Assembly (NCBI GenBank): GCA_013697955.1
Contig: JACCVV010000063.1
Location: 1-64,000, forward strand
Length of the DNA stretch: 64,000 nucleotides
Reading direction: 5' to 3'
Origin: Tatlockia sp.
GTDB taxonomy: Bacteria > Pseudomonadota > Gammaproteobacteria > Legionellales > Legionellaceae
The position numbers and the translations under genes were made by a program. The notes beneath the pieces are model-generated. The model saw only the letters and a program-made list of their open reading frames with translations. It was not told where the DNA came from and did no database searches. Positions 39,909 to 50,209 of the stretch are shown in pieces. The first letter of the stretch is position 1, and each line of letters opens with the position of its first letter.

Positions 39909-40854
39909 ATTGAACAGTTTTCCTTATATCCATGAAACAGCCGACGTAAAATCTCATACCATCGGAAAAGGTACTAATATCTGGCAGTTTGTAGTTATAT
40001 TGCCCAAGGCTAAAATTGGAGAAGAGGTTAATATTTGTTCGCATTGTTTCATCGAAAATGACGTAATCATCGGGGATCGCGTTACCATTAAAGCAGGCGT
40101 TCAGCTTTGGGATGGTATTCGGGTTGAGGACGATGTATTTATTGGACCGAATGTAAGTTTCACTAATGATAAACTTCCTCGCTCTAAAAATTACCCGCAA
40201 AAATTTTTGGAAACCTTTATTGAAAAAGGCGCTTCAATTGGTGCGGGGGCAGTTATATTGCCTGGTTTAAGAATCGGAACTGGTGCAATGATTGGAGCAG
40301 GCGCTATAGTGGCTAAATCGGTCCCGCCTTACGCAATTGTTAGGAGCCCCTCTGCGGAAATTAAAGGCTATGTAGAATCTAAATCTTCTTTTCAAGAGCA
40401 TGAAAAACCTGCGAAAGTTAATAACAATTCTTTAGGTGTTAGCGAAGTGACGCTGCATATTTTCAAAAGAATTACTGATCATCGTGGGGAGTTATGTGTG
40501 GGCGAGTTTATGCGCGACATACCTTTTATTCCCAAGCGCTTTTTTTTCATTTTTAATGTTCCGGAAGGCAAAATAAGAGGCGAGCATGCTCACTATAAAT
40601 GTGAGCAGTTTCTAATCTGTGTTAAAGGTAGCTGCAATTTAGTTGTTGATAATGGTACATCCAGAGCAGAAATTAGCTTAGCCTCGACGGATAAAGGTGT
40701 ATATATACCACCTTATATTTGGGGAACACTTTATCAGTATTCTTCAGATGCTGTTTTATTGGTTTTTACTTCCGACTACTATGAAGCATCTGATTACATA
40801 CTTGATTATCAGGAATTTTGTGCTTTAAGCCAGCAGCGAGCTGTAAATAAATGA
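39892..40854 (+). CDS. Bifunctional hexapeptide-repeat acyltransferase + WxcM/FdtA/QdtA-like cupin ketoisomerase
   Basis: N-terminal left-handed beta-helix hexapeptides (GANIWQFVVI-type start, GASIGAGAVILPGLRIGTGAMIGAGAIV) fused to HIFKRITDHRGELCVGEF...GKIRGEHAHYKCEQFLICVKGSCNLVVDNG. Start uncertain. Confidence 0.85.
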   Translation: MNGVIKLNSFPYIHETADVKSHTIGKGTNIWQFVVILPKAKIGEEVNICSHCFIENDVIIGDRVTIKAGVQLWDGIRVEDDVFIGPNVSFTNDKLPRSKNYPQKFLETFIEKGASIGAGAVILPGLRIGTGAMIGAGAIVAKSVPPYAIVRSPSAEIKGYVESKSSFQEHEKPAKVNNNSLGVSEVTLHIFKRITDHRGELCVGEFMRDIPFIPKRFFFIFNVPEGKIRGEHAHYKCEQFLICVKGSCNLVVDNGTSRAEISLASTDKGVYIPPYIWGTLYQYSSDAVLLVFTSDYYEASDYILDYQEFCALSQQRAVNK

Positions 40855-43010
40855 ATTTAGTTTTAAAAAAATTACATGTTGAAAATAGTCCCTTCATATG
40901 TTTATCTTTGATTCTTCCATCTCTTTTAATAATATTTGCGCTCTGGCTGCCCTTTGGCTTTAGTCTAACTGGATTGATTGAAGAATGGGGAATCCTGGGA
41001 GCCTTTACTACCAATGGACTTTTTTTTATAGCGGACGTACACAGTCCAATGCCAGCCCATGCGTTCCGGCCGTTAACCATATTACCGCATGCTCTTGCGT
41101 ATTTTATGGATCCGGACTCGTTTATCTACTGGCACCTGTTACTTATTCTATCTCTACTTTTGAAAGGCATAGCAACCAGTTATCTCATTTGGCAAGCAAC
41201 AAGCTCGCAACGTTGGGCTATGCTTGCAGGCCTTTTAGTACTTCTATATCCCGCCGATACCATGCAATTATCATTTCGTGGCCTTCATATTAATCTTGCT
41301 CTGTCACTCTTTCTTACCTCGAGCTCTTTATTGATAGCTGCATTTATCAGTGATAAACCAAAATTTATTTACTTTTATGGATTTATGTCGGCTATTGTGT
41401 TGAGTGCCTCACTGACTATGTACGAAACCACTTTAGCTTTAATTCTCCTTCCTTTTCTTTTGATCTATGTAAGGATTGGAAGGCGAGCCAGTATCTCTCT
41501 TTTTTTTAAAAAGAAGGCCCCAATAATTATTTGGCTAATTTGCCTACTAATTTATTTTTCTTACATTATATTTACTTCAGCACATATTCAGGAAAGTTAC
41601 CAAGAATCTTTGATTTCAAAAGATCCGATTAAAACCCTGCATTACACTTACTCAAGTCTTTTTAATCCCGGCCTAATTCGTAGTTTATTAGGAGGATGGT
41701 TTGATGCCCTTCGCATTTTTCAAAAGGAGATAGGTTTTTTTGGATATCTATATCTATTGGGTATAACTCTTTTTATTTTTGCAGTTTCAATTCACTTTTT
41801 AAAAAATGATAAGAAAATAAAATGGAATAATAACTCAGCGCTAATATTAAGACTTGCACTAGTTGGATTACTACTGGCTATATCGGGATATATTCCCTAT
41901 CTGTTTTCCCCTGCACACGTCGGGATAAGCCAACGTACCTACCTTTTTGCAACTGTCGGTTCAGTATTTTTCTGGATTGCAATTCTTATGACGATTGATC
42001 AATGGATAAGTCGCATTGCTGATTTATCTGCTTTTCTACTGGTTTTAATTGGATTTAGCTTCCAGCTTTTTCAATTTCATCATTATGTTCAAATTTCCGA
42101 AACTCAACGTACCTTGCTTAGAAACATCATTAATAATTTTGACGGAAATTTAGAAAATAAAACATTAATTTTATTCGATGGCACCAATCAACTTATGCAC
42201 ACCTGGATGTTCCCTCAGGGTTCACTACAAAATGCATTAACTTATTTCTATGGTCATAGAATTAATTCCATTGAAATTTGTCAATCGCCGGGGAATGGAT
42301 GGAAGTCGGTTGAAAACAGTTTGGTTCGTACAGGCAAATGCATTGAAGATGAAAAGGAATGGATATTTCGAGCACCATCGCCAGTTAACTATTCAAATGG
42401 CTTTTCTCTTCCATTAGTTCCTGATAAACGAGTTTTAAAAGAAAAAGCAATTGTTCTTAGAATCCAATCTGATGGTTTAATTTTCCCCAAGCCAATCTTG
42501 GATAGCCAAAATTTAAATCAAACTAAACGTTACCAAAACATCTTATCAAACCCGGCCTGGGCTGAACATTTCAAAAAATTATGGGCTTCCAACTCTGATG
42601 AAAAATATAAATGGAGCTTTGGAAAATGGTGGAGTTTGGATTTGCCAATTTCTGGATCTGGTTGGCGCGAGGCTAACTGGACCTTAGGAAAATTTTTTCA
42701 TCATGCGGCAGCATGGAAATCTGGTGAGGATGCAGCGCTTCTTTTTGATCTTAAACCACAAAAGGGTAACTATTTTTTAAAAGGCAAATTCGAAGTTATA
42801 CTTAATGAATCTATTTATAAAAGCATTGAGCTTCGGTTAAATCAACATATAATCCCTTTCCACTGGCTTGATAATGGTGAGTTTGCTGCGGAAGTGCCTT
42901 TAAACCTAATTTTAACAGGATCGAATTCCCTAGCCATCCATTCACTAACTGACCCTTCTTACTATGGTTTGTCATTAAGTTTGGAATGGTTTGAATTAGC
43001 TCCCGCATAA
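40851..43010 (+). CDS. Large polytopic membrane protein of the polysaccharide locus
   Basis: 719 aa, about 10 hydrophobic segments, soluble C-terminus; 4 nt overlap with the upstream gene. Confidence 0.65.
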   Translation: MNLVLKKLHVENSPFICLSLILPSLLIIFALWLPFGFSLTGLIEEWGILGAFTTNGLFFIADVHSPMPAHAFRPLTILPHALAYFMDPDSFIYWHLLLILSLLLKGIATSYLIWQATSSQRWAMLAGLLVLLYPADTMQLSFRGLHINLALSLFLTSSSLLIAAFISDKPKFIYFYGFMSAIVLSASLTMYETTLALILLPFLLIYVRIGRRASISLFFKKKAPIIIWLICLLIYFSYIIFTSAHIQESYQESLISKDPIKTLHYTYSSLFNPGLIRSLLGGWFDALRIFQKEIGFFGYLYLLGITLFIFAVSIHFLKNDKKIKWNNNSALILRLALVGLLLAISGYIPYLFSPAHVGISQRTYLFATVGSVFFWIAILMTIDQWISRIADLSAFLLVLIGFSFQLFQFHHYVQISETQRTLLRNIINNFDGNLENKTLILFDGTNQLMHTWMFPQGSLQNALTYFYGHRINSIEICQSPGNGWKSVENSLVRTGKCIEDEKEWIFRAPSPVNYSNGFSLPLVPDKRVLKEKAIVLRIQSDGLIFPKPILDSQNLNQTKRYQNILSNPAWAEHFKKLWASNSDEKYKWSFGKWWSLDLPISGSGWREANWTLGKFFHHAAAWKSGEDAALLFDLKPQKGNYFLKGKFEVILNESIYKSIELRLNQHIIPFHWLDNGEFAAEVPLNLILTGSNSLAIHSLTDPSYYGLSLSLEWFELAPA

Positions 43011-43030
43011 TTTTCAAAAAGGAATCTTAG

Positions 43031-44098
43031 ATGATTTTGGTTACAGGTGGATTTGGTTTTATTGGCTCCAACTTTATTTTGGGCTGGCTGGCTTCAAATG
43101 ATGAGCCGGTGATAAATTTAGATTTATTAACCTATGCAGGAAATCTGCAAAATCTTCAAATTTTAAAATCAGATAGTCGTCATACTTTTATCCAAGGTAA
43201 TATTTGCGATAAAAAGCTACTTGGAGAATTGCTTAACCAATATACACCAAGAGCTATTATTAACTTTGCAGCCGAAACTCATGTTGATCGCTCAATTCAT
43301 CACCCAGAAAATTTTATTAATACTAATATTGAAGGCACTTTTTCTCTACTAGAGGCCGTTCGAAATTATTGGTTGAAACTCAGTGAGAAAAATAAAGTCA
43401 ATTTTCGATTTTTACAGGTCTCGACTGACGAGGTATATGGTTCATTAGACCCTAACGATCCTCCCTTTAATGAAAAGACAAATTATGCACCAAATAGTCC
43501 TTATTCAGCTTCAAAGGCTGCTGCTGATCATTTAGTTCGTGCCTGGCATCATACATATAGATTACCTGTCCTCACCACAAATTGTTCTAATAATTATGGC
43601 CCCTTTCAATTTCCTGAAAAATTAATTCCTTTAGTTATTACAAATGCTTTGGCAAATAAGCCCATACCCATCTATGGCAATGGTCAACAGATACGTGATT
43701 GGTTATTTGTTGGAGACCATTGCAAGGCAATAGTTGAGGTATTAAATCGTGGAGAACCTGGAGCCACTTATACTATTGGCGGGGGAAATGAGAAAACCAA
43801 TTTGTATATAGTGACTACAATTTGCAAAATCCTCGATGAACTGTGTCCAGATACGGCAGGATCTTATGAGCGTTTGATTACATTTGTAAAAGATAGGCCA
43901 GGTCATGATCAACGCTATGCGATAGACGCAAGTAAAATTAAGCAGGATTTAGGGTGGCGACCTTTGGAGAGTTTTGAAACCGGAATCCGTAAAACTATTT
44001 CCTGGTATTTAGAAAACGAATCCTGGTTGGCTAACATTAAAACAGGACAATATCAAGAATGGATAGCCAAGCAATATTCTCATGAAGTTTTGGACTAA
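43031..44098 (+). CDS. rmlB: dTDP-glucose 4,6-dehydratase
   Basis: MILVTGGFGFIGSNFILGWL, FLQVSTDEVYGSL, YSASKAAADHLVRAWHHTY, RDWLFVGDHCKAI. Confidence 0.96.
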   Translation: MILVTGGFGFIGSNFILGWLASNDEPVINLDLLTYAGNLQNLQILKSDSRHTFIQGNICDKKLLGELLNQYTPRAIINFAAETHVDRSIHHPENFINTNIEGTFSLLEAVRNYWLKLSEKNKVNFRFLQVSTDEVYGSLDPNDPPFNEKTNYAPNSPYSASKAAADHLVRAWHHTYRLPVLTTNCSNNYGPFQFPEKLIPLVITNALANKPIPIYGNGQQIRDWLFVGDHCKAIVEVLNRGEPGATYTIGGGNEKTNLYIVTTICKILDELCPDTAGSYERLITFVKDRPGHDQRYAIDASKIKQDLGWRPLESFETGIRKTISWYLENESWLANIKTGQYQEWIAKQYSHEVLD

Positions 44099-44119
44099 TA
44101 ATTAGAAAGGACCGTAGGT

Positions 44120-45010
44120 ATGAAAAGAAAGGGCATAATCCTGGCAGGTGGTTTCGGTACTCGTCTCTATCCCGCAACAACTTCTATTTCAAAACAGCTC
44201 TTGCCTATATTTGACAAGCCAATGATTTACTACCCTTTAACCACTTTAATGCTCGCTGGCATTAAAGATATTTTGATTATTTCAACACGACGAGACATTC
44301 CACATTTTCAAGAGTTGATGAAAGATGGTTCCCAATGGGGACTTAACCTTGAATATGCAATTCAAGATTATCCTGAGGGCTTGGCTCAGGCCTTTATTAT
44401 TGGCGAAAACTTTCTAAAAGGCTCTCCCTCAGTTTTAATCCTGGGCGATAATATTTTTTATGGACATAACCTGAAAGCGCTATTACAACAGGCTTCAATT
44501 CAGGAAGGTGCCTCTGTCTTTGCCTACCGGGTTAATGATCCAGAGCGCTACGGTGTAGTTAAATTTGATAAAACCGGAAAAGCTCTGCTTATCGAAGAGA
44601 AACCGATAAATCCCCAATCCCATTATGCAGTTACTGGTTTGTATTTCTACGATGCGGACGTGGTTGGCATAGCAAAATCAATTAAAAAATCACCACGCGG
44701 GGAGCTGGAGATCACTGATATTAATCAAACCTATTTGCAGGCCGGCATGTTAAATGTGCAAATTCTGGGGCGAGGATATGCCTGGTTAGATACAGGGACA
44801 CATGAATCGATGTTAGAAGCCTCCCATTTTATTTCAACTATTGAACGTCGACAGGGTTTCAAAGTTGCCTGCCCTGAGGAAATTGCATGGCGTCAAAATT
44901 GGATTAATGATGAGCAGTTAGAACAATTAGGTTTTATGCTTAATAAATCATCATATGGCCAATATTTATTAGACTTGATAAAGGATTCCGGTTTTAGTTC
45001 CGACTGCTAA
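44120..45010 (+). CDS. rmlA: Glucose-1-phosphate thymidylyltransferase
   Basis: [68 protein letters not shown]. Confidence 0.97.
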   Translation: MKRKGIILAGGFGTRLYPATTSISKQLLPIFDKPMIYYPLTTLMLAGIKDILIISTRRDIPHFQELMKDGSQWGLNLEYAIQDYPEGLAQAFIIGENFLKGSPSVLILGDNIFYGHNLKALLQQASIQEGASVFAYRVNDPERYGVVKFDKTGKALLIEEKPINPQSHYAVTGLYFYDADVVGIAKSIKKSPRGELEITDINQTYLQAGMLNVQILGRGYAWLDTGTHESMLEASHFISTIERRQGFKVACPEEIAWRQNWINDEQLEQLGFMLNKSSYGQYLLDLIKDSGFSSDC

Positions 45011-45023
45011 TAGGTGAATGCTA

Positions 45024-46220
45024 CTAGCGGGAAATCTCTATCGCTGTTTTTTGGCCATATTTTGTGTTAATACCATTCAAAATTAAAGAAGACAAGATAC
45101 CTGCGAGCAATCCCCAGCATGCAGCCCCAATACCAAAAAATGTAAAACCTGAGGCTGATACAAGAATAGTAATCAAGGCTGGCTCTCGTTGAGAATCCTC
45201 TTCCAATGCGCTTTTTAAACTGCTGCCAAGGGTTCCTATTAGCGCTAATCCAGCGATTCCAAAAAGCAATTCTTTGGGAAAAGCAAAAAATAAAGAGACA
45301 ATTGCTGCACCAAATATTCCAATAACCAGCCAGCAAAGTCCTGCAAAAACGGTTGATTTAAAACGGCTGCCTGGATTCGGTTCAATTTCTTTAGAGGCGC
45401 AAATAGCCGCTGTGAGTGCCGTTAAACTGATGGAGTAACAACCAAAAGGCGCAAACAAAAGATTGACTAGGCCTATCCAGCTTAATAGAGGGGTAATTGG
45501 TGGTCTAAAACCAGATGCATTCAAAACCGCAATTCCTGGCATATTTTGTGAAGTCATGGTCACAATAAACAAAGGCAGACCAACGCTTATTAATATTGGT
45601 AATGAGAAAACAGGGTAGGTAAATAGGGGTAGAGTAAGATTAAAATTAACATTTTCTAAAAGAAATAAGCCTTGCACTTTCGTGATACACACTCCCACTA
45701 ATAAAACCAATATAATGACATAGCGCGGAAAATAACGTTTACCAAGTAGATAAGCAAATAACATAGCTCCTACTAACAATACTTGATCTTGCATAGCCTT
45801 AAAAATATCTAACCCAAAATGCAGCAAAATACCTGCTAACATTGCAGAGGTAAGCGCGGGTGGGATGCGCATCATGATTTTTTCGAAAAAGCCGCTAGCG
45901 CCAGCAACAATGGTTAAAAATGCTGCGAAAATAAAGGCACCTATAGCCTCCGGCATTGTTACCCCAGATAGACTAACTATTAAAAGAGCGGCTCCTGGCG
46001 TGGACCATCCGATTAAAATAGGCATGCGATAATACAAGGAGAGGCCAATACAAACAGCCCCAATACTGAGTCCGAGTGCAAAAAGCCATGAACTAACTTC
46101 GGCGGGTGTTGCCCCGGCTGTAGAGGCTGCCTGAAAAACAAGTACCGCTGAACTTGTAAAGCCAATCAATACGGCAATAAAACCTGCTGTTATATTCGCG
46201 ATTGAAAAAGGGTTACGCAT
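45024..46220 (-). CDS. Benzoate/H+ symporter BenE-like transporter
   Basis: ITAGFIAVLIGFTSSAVLVFQAASTAGATPAEVSSW, MRIPPALTSAMLAGILLHFGL, TMTSQNMPGIAVLNASGFRPP. Start refined from 46256. Confidence 0.88.
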   Translation of the reverse strand: MRNPFSIANITAGFIAVLIGFTSSAVLVFQAASTAGATPAEVSSWLFALGLSIGAVCIGLSLYYRMPILIGWSTPGAALLIVSLSGVTMPEAIGAFIFAAFLTIVAGASGFFEKIMMRIPPALTSAMLAGILLHFGLDIFKAMQDQVLLVGAMLFAYLLGKRYFPRYVIILVLLVGVCITKVQGLFLLENVNFNLTLPLFTYPVFSLPILISVGLPLFIVTMTSQNMPGIAVLNASGFRPPITPLLSWIGLVNLLFAPFGCYSISLTALTAAICASKEIEPNPGSRFKSTVFAGLCWLVIGIFGAAIVSLFFAFPKELLFGIAGLALIGTLGSSLKSALEEDSQREPALITILVSASGFTFFGIGAACWGLLAGILSSLILNGINTKYGQKTAIEISR

Positions 46221-46434
46221 AGAATCACCTAAAGAGATTAAATAAGATCCAAGCACCAGCTTTCAAAGGCTGGTTTTCAAGCGCGAAAATACCCTTTTAC
46301 TTTAAGGTGTGCAAGTATTGTCAATTAATTTGGTAAGGAGAGAGTAAATTGACATGTCTTTACCTAACAGATTAAAATGACCTGTTTTTTGTCAATAGCA
46401 TGGTGTCGGCGCCCAAATACATACCTGGATAATA

Positions 46435-47436
46435 ATGAATAAAATACAAAGAGAAAGGGCAAATATCAGCGTCGCATTTTCCTCAGGATTAAACAGATTG
46501 CAAAGCAAAGAAATGATTGATGATTCTGACTCTGCACAATATTCCACTTCAAGCTCTTTTATAAAAAAATTTTTGCGATCAATTGTCCGAAAGGGGTATC
46601 ACCTTGTCAAACCTGTTCTTAATCCTATAGCTTTAAGAGCCAGGCATTATTTGCTCGCTGAGTTGAATGAGGAAATTGTTCAATTACAAAAAGAGCAGCA
46701 AGCTTCACTCGATAAACTTGCCCTTATTCAATCTCAAATTAAGGCTAGCTCTACACCAATCATCATTCCCTGCGGTCAAGACGAAGTGCTTATTGAAACT
46801 GAATCTGGATTTATCCTTTGCTCGACCTCGGATAAAGCCAAGCTGGGGTCTTTAATTAGCAGAAATAAAAATGGTACTCGCCATTTTATTCAGCACTTTT
46901 TAAATCCGCATAATATTTTTATTGATGTAGGTGCAAATTTAGGCGTTTATACGTTGGCAGCTGCCAAAGCCTTGGAGGGAAAGGGAAAAATTTTTGCTTT
47001 TGAGACTTTGCTTACTACCAAAGAAATGCTGGACAAATCGGTTCAAGTAAACGGTTACACTAATATTATTCAAATTCACCAAGCCGCGGATTACAGGCTA
47101 GCCGAGGTAATTCCCACAAAGCAACGAGTGGACCTTATAAAAATTAATGCTCAAGGTGGCGAACTTGAAGTTCTGGAAAGCGCTAAATCCATTATTAGGG
47201 AAAATCCAAGTATTGGGCTTATCGTTAAATTTAAACCCCACCATCTAAAATACGCGAACCAGACGATCGAAAAATGGTTTAAAGCCTTTTCTGATTTAGA
47301 ACTCAGTTTTAAGGTCATTAATAATTCAACAGGAAAGCTTGAAGAGCGATCGCTTAAACAATTAGAGGCTATTTGTTCAATTGATATTTTTTTCGCTCAC
47401 CAGAATTCATCAGCATGGAAGAAAGCCGCATTATGA
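46435..47436 (+). CDS. FkbM-family methyltransferase
   Basis: NIFIDVGANLGVYTLAAAKALEGKGKIFAFE ... RVDLIKINAQGGELEVLESA. Confidence 0.8.
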   Translation: MNKIQRERANISVAFSSGLNRLQSKEMIDDSDSAQYSTSSSFIKKFLRSIVRKGYHLVKPVLNPIALRARHYLLAELNEEIVQLQKEQQASLDKLALIQSQIKASSTPIIIPCGQDEVLIETESGFILCSTSDKAKLGSLISRNKNGTRHFIQHFLNPHNIFIDVGANLGVYTLAAAKALEGKGKIFAFETLLTTKEMLDKSVQVNGYTNIIQIHQAADYRLAEVIPTKQRVDLIKINAQGGELEVLESAKSIIRENPSIGLIVKFKPHHLKYANQTIEKWFKAFSDLELSFKVINNSTGKLEERSLKQLEAICSIDIFFAHQNSSAWKKAAL

Positions 47437-48062
47437 AAAAAGGTATTGTAATAGTTGGAGCAGGTGGGCATGCCAAGGTCTGCATTGAATTATTGCAGGC
47501 AATGGGCGAGGAAATAAGTTATTGCATTGGTAATGAAAATAGTCCAAAAGAATGCCTTTGCATTCCGGTTTTACAAGGCGATGAAAATATCCAAACTTTA
47601 TATAAAGAAGGCTATTCACGAATATTTATCGCTATTGGCTCAAACGTTCTAAGAGAACGTCTTGCCCAAATAGCTGTAAAAGAGGGTTATCAATTAGTAA
47701 ACGCAGTGAGCCCCCAATCCATCATTTCACCATCTGCTAATTTAGGCTCAGGCGTCGCTATTATGGCCGGTGTTGTAATTAATGCTCAAACACTGATAGA
47801 AGATTTGGCTATTATCAATACCGGAGCCACGGTCGATCATGATTGTCGAATTGGCAAAGCAGCTCATATTGCTCCACAATGCGCTCTTGCTGGCAATGTA
47901 AAAATTGGCTCCCAAAGTTTTCTTGGAATAGGTACTAAAGTTATCCCTGATATAGATATTGGCGAAAACGTAATGGTTGGTGCTGGCGCTGTAGTTATTT
48001 CTAATATTAAAAGCGATGCGACTGCTGTCGGCGTTCCCGCTCGCATTATTAAATCTGTCTAA
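47433..48062 (+). CDS. NeuD/PglD-like sugar N/O-acyltransferase
   Basis: MKKGIVIVGAGGHAKVCIELL, hexapeptide repeats, NTGATVDHDCRIGKAAHIAPQCALAG. Confidence 0.9.
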   Translation: MKKGIVIVGAGGHAKVCIELLQAMGEEISYCIGNENSPKECLCIPVLQGDENIQTLYKEGYSRIFIAIGSNVLRERLAQIAVKEGYQLVNAVSPQSIISPSANLGSGVAIMAGVVINAQTLIEDLAIINTGATVDHDCRIGKAAHIAPQCALAGNVKIGSQSFLGIGTKVIPDIDIGENVMVGAGAVVISNIKSDATAVGVPARIIKSV

Positions 48063-48071
48063 AGGAATATC

Positions 48072-49172
48072 ATGAAACGAATATTTATTGCCCAGCCTAA
48101 ATTGGCAGGGAATGAACGTGAATACGTACTTGATTGTATCGATAGTAATTGGATTTCATCCATCGGCAAATATATAGGGGCCTTCGAAGAAACCTTTGCC
48201 AAGTTTTGTGGTGTAAAACATGCCATTGCCACTAATAACGGTACTACAGCCTTACATTTAGCCTTAGTTGCTCTGGATCTAAAACCTGGCGATGAAGTGA
48301 TTGTGCCAACGGTTACCTATATTGCAACAGCAAACGCAGTTCGCTATTGCGGAGCTACCCCAGTTTTAGTTGATGTTTGTGCAGACACCATGAATATTAA
48401 CCCTGATGAAATTGAAAAGAAGATCAATTCCAAAACCAAAGGCATCATACCTGTACATTTATATGGTCATCCAGCAGATATGGAGGCCATCAATGCCTTG
48501 GCAAAAAAACACAATTTATGGGTTGTTGAAGATGCAGCAGAAGCTCATGGCGCAGAAGTTCTTGGACAAAAAGTAGGCGGTTTGGGAACCTGTGCAACTT
48601 TTAGCTTTTTTGGAAACAAGATTATTACTACGGGCGAAGGCGGCATGGTCACCACAAACGATGATGCGCTAGCAGAGAAATTAAGATTGTTTCGCGGCCA
48701 GGGCATGGATCCCACAAGACGTTACTGGTTTCCGGTTATCGGTTACAACTATCGCATGACCAATATCGCAGCAGCAATTGGCGTTGCGCAAATGGAAACA
48801 ATTGATAACGCATTAGCCAGCCGAGCTCTATTGGCAAAATGGTATAACGAAGCCTTGGCCAAATTTGAAGACTTAATCGTTTTGCCAATAGAACTTCCCT
48901 GGGCCAAACATGTTTTCTGGATGTATACCATTTTCCTACGTGAAGGTGATGAATCAAGACGGGAAAAAGTTAGGCAATTTATGGATGAAATGGGCATTGA
49001 AACCAGGCCTGTATTCTATCCAATGCACATACTTCCGCCCTATGCTGAAGATGCAGCTTATCCTATAGCCGATCTTTGGGCGCAGCGGGGAATTAACCTT
49101 CCTGCTCATCAAGATTTAACTCAAAATGATGTGAAACGCATTGTAGAAACGCTAATAACTGCATTGAGATAA
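48072..49172 (+). CDS. DegT/DnrJ aminotransferase (GDP-perosamine synthase-like)
   Basis: NNGTTALHLALVALDLKPGDEVIVPTVTYIATANAVRYCGATPVLVDV, FSFFGNKIITTGEGGMVTTND; follows a PglD-like acyltransferase and gmd is in the same locus. Confidence 0.85.
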   Translation: MKRIFIAQPKLAGNEREYVLDCIDSNWISSIGKYIGAFEETFAKFCGVKHAIATNNGTTALHLALVALDLKPGDEVIVPTVTYIATANAVRYCGATPVLVDVCADTMNINPDEIEKKINSKTKGIIPVHLYGHPADMEAINALAKKHNLWVVEDAAEAHGAEVLGQKVGGLGTCATFSFFGNKIITTGEGGMVTTNDDALAEKLRLFRGQGMDPTRRYWFPVIGYNYRMTNIAAAIGVAQMETIDNALASRALLAKWYNEALAKFEDLIVLPIELPWAKHVFWMYTIFLREGDESRREKVRQFMDEMGIETRPVFYPMHILPPYAEDAAYPIADLWAQRGINLPAHQDLTQNDVKRIVETLITALR

Positions 49173-49174
49173 GA

Positions 49175-50209
49175 ATGAAAATCGCGCTCTGCTCCTCTTA
49201 TGTCCCCTTTATCAATGGCGGCGCCAGAAATATCGTTGACTGGTTAGAACCTATTTTAAAAAAAGAGGGTCATCAGGTTGAACGCATTTATTTGCCACAG
49301 GTGGATGCGGCAGCGCTTTTGTTCCAGCAAAAAATGGCCTATCGCTGGGTTGATTTGGAATCTGCTGATCGAATAATTTGTTTTCGCCCACCAGCCCATT
49401 ACATTCCTCATCCCCATAAAATTTTATGGTTTATTCATCATATCCGTGTTTTTTATGATCTCTGGGACAGTCCTTACCGCGGTTTTCCAGATGATCTGAA
49501 ACATAGAGGTATTCGCGATGCGCTTCATCAATCGGATAGTGAAGCCTTGAAGGAAGCAAAAACAATTTTCACCAATTCCGCAGTCGTTTCGAAACGATTA
49601 AAAGATTTTAATCATATTGACAGTGAAATCTTATATCCGCCTGTGTTTGAACCCGAGCGATTTCATTGTAAGGGCTATAATGACGAAGTGGTTTATATTT
49701 GCCGTCTGGAACATCATAAACGCCAGCATCTCCTGGTTGAAGCAATGCAATATACGCAAACCTCAGTTCGCTTACGCTTGTGCGGAACAAGTACCAATCC
49801 TGAGTATTCAGAAGAATTAACTAATCGCATTGATGAATACAATTTAAATGAGCGAGTAACTCTTGATAACCGCTGGATTAGCGAGGAAGAAAAAGTAGAA
49901 CTATTATCTAATTGTTTGGCTGCAATTTATTTACCAATTGATGAAGATTCCTACGGTTATCCTAGCATTGAAGCAAGCCTCTCATCGAAAGCAGTCTTGA
50001 CAACTGTAGACTCAGGCGGTGTTCTTGAACTCATTGAAGACGGATTAAATGGTTTTGTCAGCGAACCTTCTCCTGAAGCCTTGGCAGAAGCCCTTGATAA
50101 ATTATATAGGGATCAGAAAAATACCCAACAAATGGGATTATCTGCTCGCTCACGTTTAAATGACTTAAATATTTGCTGGTCGCATGTTGTTAAAAGGTTA
50201 CTCGCATGA
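49175..50209 (+). CDS. Glycosyltransferase (GT4-like)
   Basis: CSSYVPFINGGARNIVDWL, VYICRLEHHKRQHLLVEAM, DEDSYGYPSIEASLSSKAVLTT. Confidence 0.85.
   Translation: MKIALCSSYVPFINGGARNIVDWLEPILKKEGHQVERIYLPQVDAAALLFQQKMAYRWVDLESADRIICFRPPAHYIPHPHKILWFIHHIRVFYDLWDSPYRGFPDDLKHRGIRDALHQSDSEALKEAKTIFTNSAVVSKRLKDFNHIDSEILYPPVFEPERFHCKGYNDEVVYICRLEHHKRQHLLVEAMQYTQTSVRLRLCGTSTNPEYSEELTNRIDEYNLNERVTLDNRWISEEEKVELLSNCLAAIYLPIDEDSYGYPSIEASLSSKAVLTTVDSGGVLELIEDGLNGFVSEPSPEALAEALDKLYRDQKNTQQMGLSARSRLNDLNICWSHVVKRLLA

Noticed and set aside
39877-40200. 107 aa antisense ORF over the hexapeptide acyltransferase, and similar antisense ORFs (1376..1678, 4749..5099, 31611..31913, 40766..41080)
   Set aside because: All lie antisense to strongly supported genes with no family motifs; consistent with AT-rich chance ORFs.
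40540-40548. T8 tract in the WxcM-like fusion gene (and T8 runs in tatC near 26331 and in the 719 aa membrane protein near 41502) as further phase-variation sites
   Set aside because: These reading frames are intact and T8 runs are frequent in this AT-rich DNA, so run length alone is not evidence. It also tempers the claim at 55373..55380, which rests on the broken frame.
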